Below, in pieces: positions 13,680 through 16,268 of a stretch of DNA of 16,268 nucleotides. The position numbers and the translations under genes were made by a program. The notes beneath the pieces were generated by a model. The model made no database searches. It was not told where the DNA came from and saw nothing but the letters and a program-made list of their open reading frames with translations. The first letter of the stretch is position 1; each line of letters begins with the position of its first letter. Location: positions 1 through 16,268 of the forward strand of contig JAGWYI010000025.1 of the NCBI GenBank assembly GCA_018969455.1. The letters run 5' to 3'. Source of the stretch: Bacteroidota bacterium. Its GTDB lineage: Bacteria > Bacteroidota > Bacteroidia > Chitinophagales > Saprospiraceae.

Positions 13680-14956
13680 CGTTTCCAGGGTTTGATGACC
13701 AGCCGCAGGCTTTGGTCGTAGGTAAAATAATTCCAAACCCAATTCAGAAAAACAAACACCTTGTTTTTGGCGCCCAAAATGGCAAAAAGGTGCACAAAAA
13801 GCCATACAAACCAGGCAATTGCTCCCTGGAATTTTAAGAAGGGCAGATCCACTACCGCGCGGTGCCTGCCGATGGTGGCCATTGATCCCAGATCCTTATA
13901 GTGGAATGCTTGAGGGCGTGGTCCGCCTTCTTTTTGCCAAATTTTGAGATTTTTTGCCAGGTTTTTGGCCTGTTGAATGGCAACCTGTGCCACTTGTGGG
14001 TGGCCCTCGGGGTATTTTTCTTCGGTTTGGAAGGCAATATCTCCAATGGCCAGGATGTTTTGAAAGCCATCTACCTGGTTGTAGGCGTTTACTTTGATCC
14101 GATTCCCGCGTGTGTACACCTGTTCCGGCAGTCCGGCAATTTTGTTTCCTGTTATACCTGCAGCCCAAATCACCTTATCGGCCCGGATTTTGCTGCCATC
14201 GTTGATGTGCACCTGAGCGCCATCAAAATCAACTACCCGTTTATTGAGCCAAATATGCACCCCCAGTTCCTGTAGGAATTTTTCAGCTTTTGCCGAGGCT
14301 TCCACTGACATGGTATTGAGCAGACGTTCGTTTCCATGTATCAGGTAAATATCTATTTCATTGGTATTCAGGTCTTTATAGTCTTTTGGGATGATGTGTT
14401 TTTTCATTTCAGCCAAAGATCCGGCAACCTCAACACCCGTAGGTCCTCCGCCCACGATCACAATATCGAGCAGTCCCTGTTTTTCATCCTCGTTGTCGCA
14501 GGAAATAGCCTTTTCATAATCTTCAAAAATGCAATTTCGGAGGTATAAAGCCTCGGCAACCGATTTCATGGGTATGGCATTGGCTCGAATGCGCTCGTTA
14601 CCCAACCAGTTGGTATCGGCGCCGATGGCAATCACCAGATAGTCGTATTTTAAATCGCCAATGCTTGTATGAATGGATTGATTTACAGGGTTGATTGCGA
14701 GGGTTTCGGCAATTCGAATAAAAACGTTGGGTGACTTTTGAAATAGTTTTCGGAATGGAAAAACAATGCTGGAGGGTTCCAAACCGGCCATTGCCACTTG
14801 ATAAAACAGTGGTTGAAACTGGTGATAGTTGTTTTTATCCACCAGAACCACCTGATATGCCTGCTTGGAGAGCGAGCGTGCGAGGGTCAAACCTGCAAAT
14901 CCGCCGCCCAGGATAACCACCCGTGGCAAATGGGAGTCGGGAACATTAAATTTCAT
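13658..14956 (-). CDS. ndh: Type II NADH dehydrogenase (NDH-2)
   Basis: A 432-residue FAD enzyme that passes electrons from NADH to quinone at the inner membrane without pumping protons. The FAD site is VVILGGGFAGLTLARSL (GGGFAG 17-22), the NADH site is IVIVGGGPTGVEVAGSLAEM (GGGPTG 169-174), the second FAD contact is NILAIGDIA (303-306 AIGD), and the quinone-side motif is QVAQVAIQQAKNLAKNL (AIQQ 326-329). The C-terminus has a hydrophobic segment (376-398, FQGAIAWFVWLFVHLFAIL) and an amphipathic stretch after it, matching the membrane anchor of NDH-2. It starts 10 nt after the trehalase stop and is probably cotranscribed with it. Sulfide:quinone reductase is a relative but lacks this pattern. 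Confidence 0.93.
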   Translation of the reverse strand: MKFNVPDSHLPRVVILGGGFAGLTLARSLSKQAYQVVLVDKNNYHQFQPLFYQVAMAGLEPSSIVFPFRKLFQKSPNVFIRIAETLAINPVNQSIHTSIGDLKYDYLVIAIGADTNWLGNERIRANAIPMKSVAEALYLRNCIFEDYEKAISCDNEDEKQGLLDIVIVGGGPTGVEVAGSLAEMKKHIIPKDYKDLNTNEIDIYLIHGNERLLNTMSVEASAKAEKFLQELGVHIWLNKRVVDFDGAQVHINDGSKIRADKVIWAAGITGNKIAGLPEQVYTRGNRIKVNAYNQVDGFQNILAIGDIAFQTEEKYPEGHPQVAQVAIQQAKNLAKNLKIWQKEGGPRPQAFHYKDLGSMATIGRHRAVVDLPFLKFQGAIAWFVWLFVHLFAILGAKNKVFVFLNWVWNYFTYDQSLRLVIKPWKRQPNIGG

Positions 14957-14966
14957 GGTGCACTTT

Positions 14967-16268
14967 TTATTTTTGAGTCAAAGCAAGGTATACCCCGTTG
15001 GTCCAACCAAAGCCGTCTTGGTTGGGGTATTCCCCGCCGCCAGCGGCGGTATCCGGATCCATGACATTGTATTTTTCCATCATTTTTCCCGTTTCCTGGT
15101 ATGTTTTTTCATTTAAATTTAGCCATCGCTGCCGCAAGGTTTCGGCTAAATTTACCATATTGTAATTCAAAAGTCCTTGATAGGCAATCCATTGCAAAGG
15201 AGCCCAACCATTTGGAGCATCCCATTGTTGTCCGGTTCGGTTCAAGGTAGTGGTCAAACCTCCTGGAAACAGGAATTTATTTTCGAGCAAAACGGCAATA
15301 TGTTTGGCTTGATCTGCTGTAGCGATTTTTGCGTATAGAGGAAACGCCATTGCCAACGTAAAACACTTGCTGTGGCTTGCTTGTTTCCAATTGTAGTCGA
15401 AAAAACAATTTTCCGTTTCCGACCAGCAATAGCGATGAATGGCGTTTATGCGTTGTTGATGGCGTTTCGACAATTCTAATTGGGCATCCTGGTCGTCATC
15501 ATGTTCCATAAAAGCGAGCAGTTGTTTTTCGATCAAAACCAGCAGACAATTCAGGTCTACCGGGATCAAATCGGTGGTTTGAATGGTTGCCATATCTTGA
15601 GGGTCGGCAAACCACCGACTGCTGAAGTCCCAGCCTGATTCGGCGGCCGCCCGAATGTGCCGGTATACTTCAGGGTGTGGGCGATTGCTTCGCTGCGCAA
15701 TTTCCACATCTTCCTTGTAAGCCTCAGGGCGCGGGGTATCAAATTGGTCCCAATATCGGTTCAATTCGCTTCCATCGGGCATGATGCAGCACCGTTGGGT
15801 AGACATCCAGAACTGGTATTCTTTTTCCAATTGAGATCTGAATGAAATGCGAGATTCCGTTGGAAGTAAGCCAAGCATGCATGCAAAAAAGGGAGGTTGT
15901 GATCGACCAAGGTAATAGCTTCGGTTGCCATTCGGGATAAACCCAAATAAATCGATGAGGTATGCAAAATTTTGCACCATTTGAATCAATTCAGTGTCCT
16001 TACCAGCTGCTTTCAGTCCCAGCATGGTAAAAAAGGTATCCCAATAGTAAATTTCTCGAAATCGTCCGCCTGGAACCACAAAAGGGTGGGGTAGGGGAAT
16101 TAGGGTTCCATGACTATCTTTGGTTGTACGGGTGAGCACCTTCCAAAGCGCATCAATGTGAAGCGCGATGGGTTTTTGGTTGGACAGATATTCAGAAGCA
16201 GGTGCCTGGGGTAGTATAAAATATTGATTTACAAAACGTACCAGATCAAAAGCGGGTTTGTCTTTTTC
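14967..16268 (-). CDS. GH37 alpha,alpha-trehalase, C-terminal 433 residues (5' end outside window)
   Basis: An inverting glycoside hydrolase family 37 enzyme that splits trehalose into two glucoses. The frame is open to the right edge, beginning with EKDKPAFDLVRFVNQYFILP, so the start lies outside; an internal GTG at 16139 is not the start because conserved sequence continues upstream. Both trehalase signatures are present: PGGRFREIYYWDTFF (visible residues 66-80) and QQWDAPNGWAPLQW (347-360). Catalytic acid Asp214 is in ESGWDFSSRW and the base Glu413 in GGGEYPNQDGFGWTNG, equivalent to Asp312 and Glu496 of E. coli TreA. The visible length covers most of the catalytic domain. Periplasmic or cytosolic location cannot be decided without the N-terminus. 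It heads a probable two-gene unit with ndh. Confidence 0.95.
   Translation of the reverse strand, partial: EKDKPAFDLVRFVNQYFILPQAPASEYLSNQKPIALHIDALWKVLTRTTKDSHGTLIPLPHPFVVPGGRFREIYYWDTFFTMLGLKAAGKDTELIQMVQNFAYLIDLFGFIPNGNRSYYLGRSQPPFFACMLGLLPTESRISFRSQLEKEYQFWMSTQRCCIMPDGSELNRYWDQFDTPRPEAYKEDVEIAQRSNRPHPEVYRHIRAAAESGWDFSSRWFADPQDMATIQTTDLIPVDLNCLLVLIEKQLLAFMEHDDDQDAQLELSKRHQQRINAIHRYCWSETENCFFDYNWKQASHSKCFTLAMAFPLYAKIATADQAKHIAVLLENKFLFPGGLTTTLNRTGQQWDAPNGWAPLQWIAYQGLLNYNMVNLAETLRQRWLNLNEKTYQETGKMMEKYNVMDPDTAAGGGEYPNQDGFGWTNGVYLALTQK

Noticed and set aside
15967..16139. GTG at 16139 as trehalase start
   Set aside because: Conserved trehalase sequence (FVNQYFILP and HIDALWKVLTR) continues upstream to the window edge, so the gene is truncated by the window.
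1..16268. CRISPR arrays, tRNA, rRNA, transposases, phage or defence genes
   Set aside because: Looked for and not seen: no regularly spaced long direct repeats, no cloverleaf or rRNA motifs, and no protein with such domains.

Overview
The window reads as an ordinary stretch of a Bacteroidota chromosome. Three things point there. A secreted protein ends in a type IX secretion (Por) sorting domain. Several intergenic regions carry the Bacteroidota -7 promoter motif TAnnTTTG without Shine-Dalgarno sequences. The protein families (DUF4199, short membrane-anchored LuxR regulators, an unlinked LolD ATPase) also fit the phylum. Base composition looks moderate. A Saprospiria/Chitinophagia-type relative is my guess, and the sequence does not prove it.

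Layout. Positions 1-2559, minus strand: lolD, a lipoprotein alkaline phosphatase, then the N-terminal part of a GlmM-type phosphohexomutase that runs off the left edge. A glycosyltransferase diverges from lolD (2617-3837, plus). Positions 3972-8453, plus strand: efp, accB, accC and an MsbA-like ABC exporter, a block joining translation elongation factor P to the first step of fatty-acid synthesis and probably lipid export. Positions 8648-12000, plus strand: a T9SS-sorted secreted protein, a two-helix membrane-anchored LuxR-type regulator, a DUF4199 membrane protein and a small outer-membrane beta-barrel protein. Then come a strong terminator and a repeat-like intergenic element. Ornithine aminotransferase rocD (12411-13679) converges on and overlaps by 22 bp a type II NADH dehydrogenase gene. 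That gene is the second gene of a minus-strand pair whose first gene is a GH37 trehalase running off the right edge.

The genes are mostly core metabolism and envelope biogenesis: sugar phosphates for cell-wall precursors, acetyl-CoA carboxylase, lipid and lipoprotein transport, respiration, trehalose and ornithine catabolism. I see no rRNA, tRNA, CRISPR array, transposase, phage gene or defence system.

The points most worth a second look are mainly non-coding. Hairpins with perfect or near-perfect stems end 15-25 nt before the start codons of accB, accC, the LuxR gene and the DUF4199 gene. There is a GATT-periodic element with inverted-repeat ends upstream of rocD, and nested inverted repeats in the gap before DUF4199. 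Among proteins, the EF-P has Arg instead of Lys at the tip of its modification loop in an unusual sequence context. I found no clear new multi-gene system.
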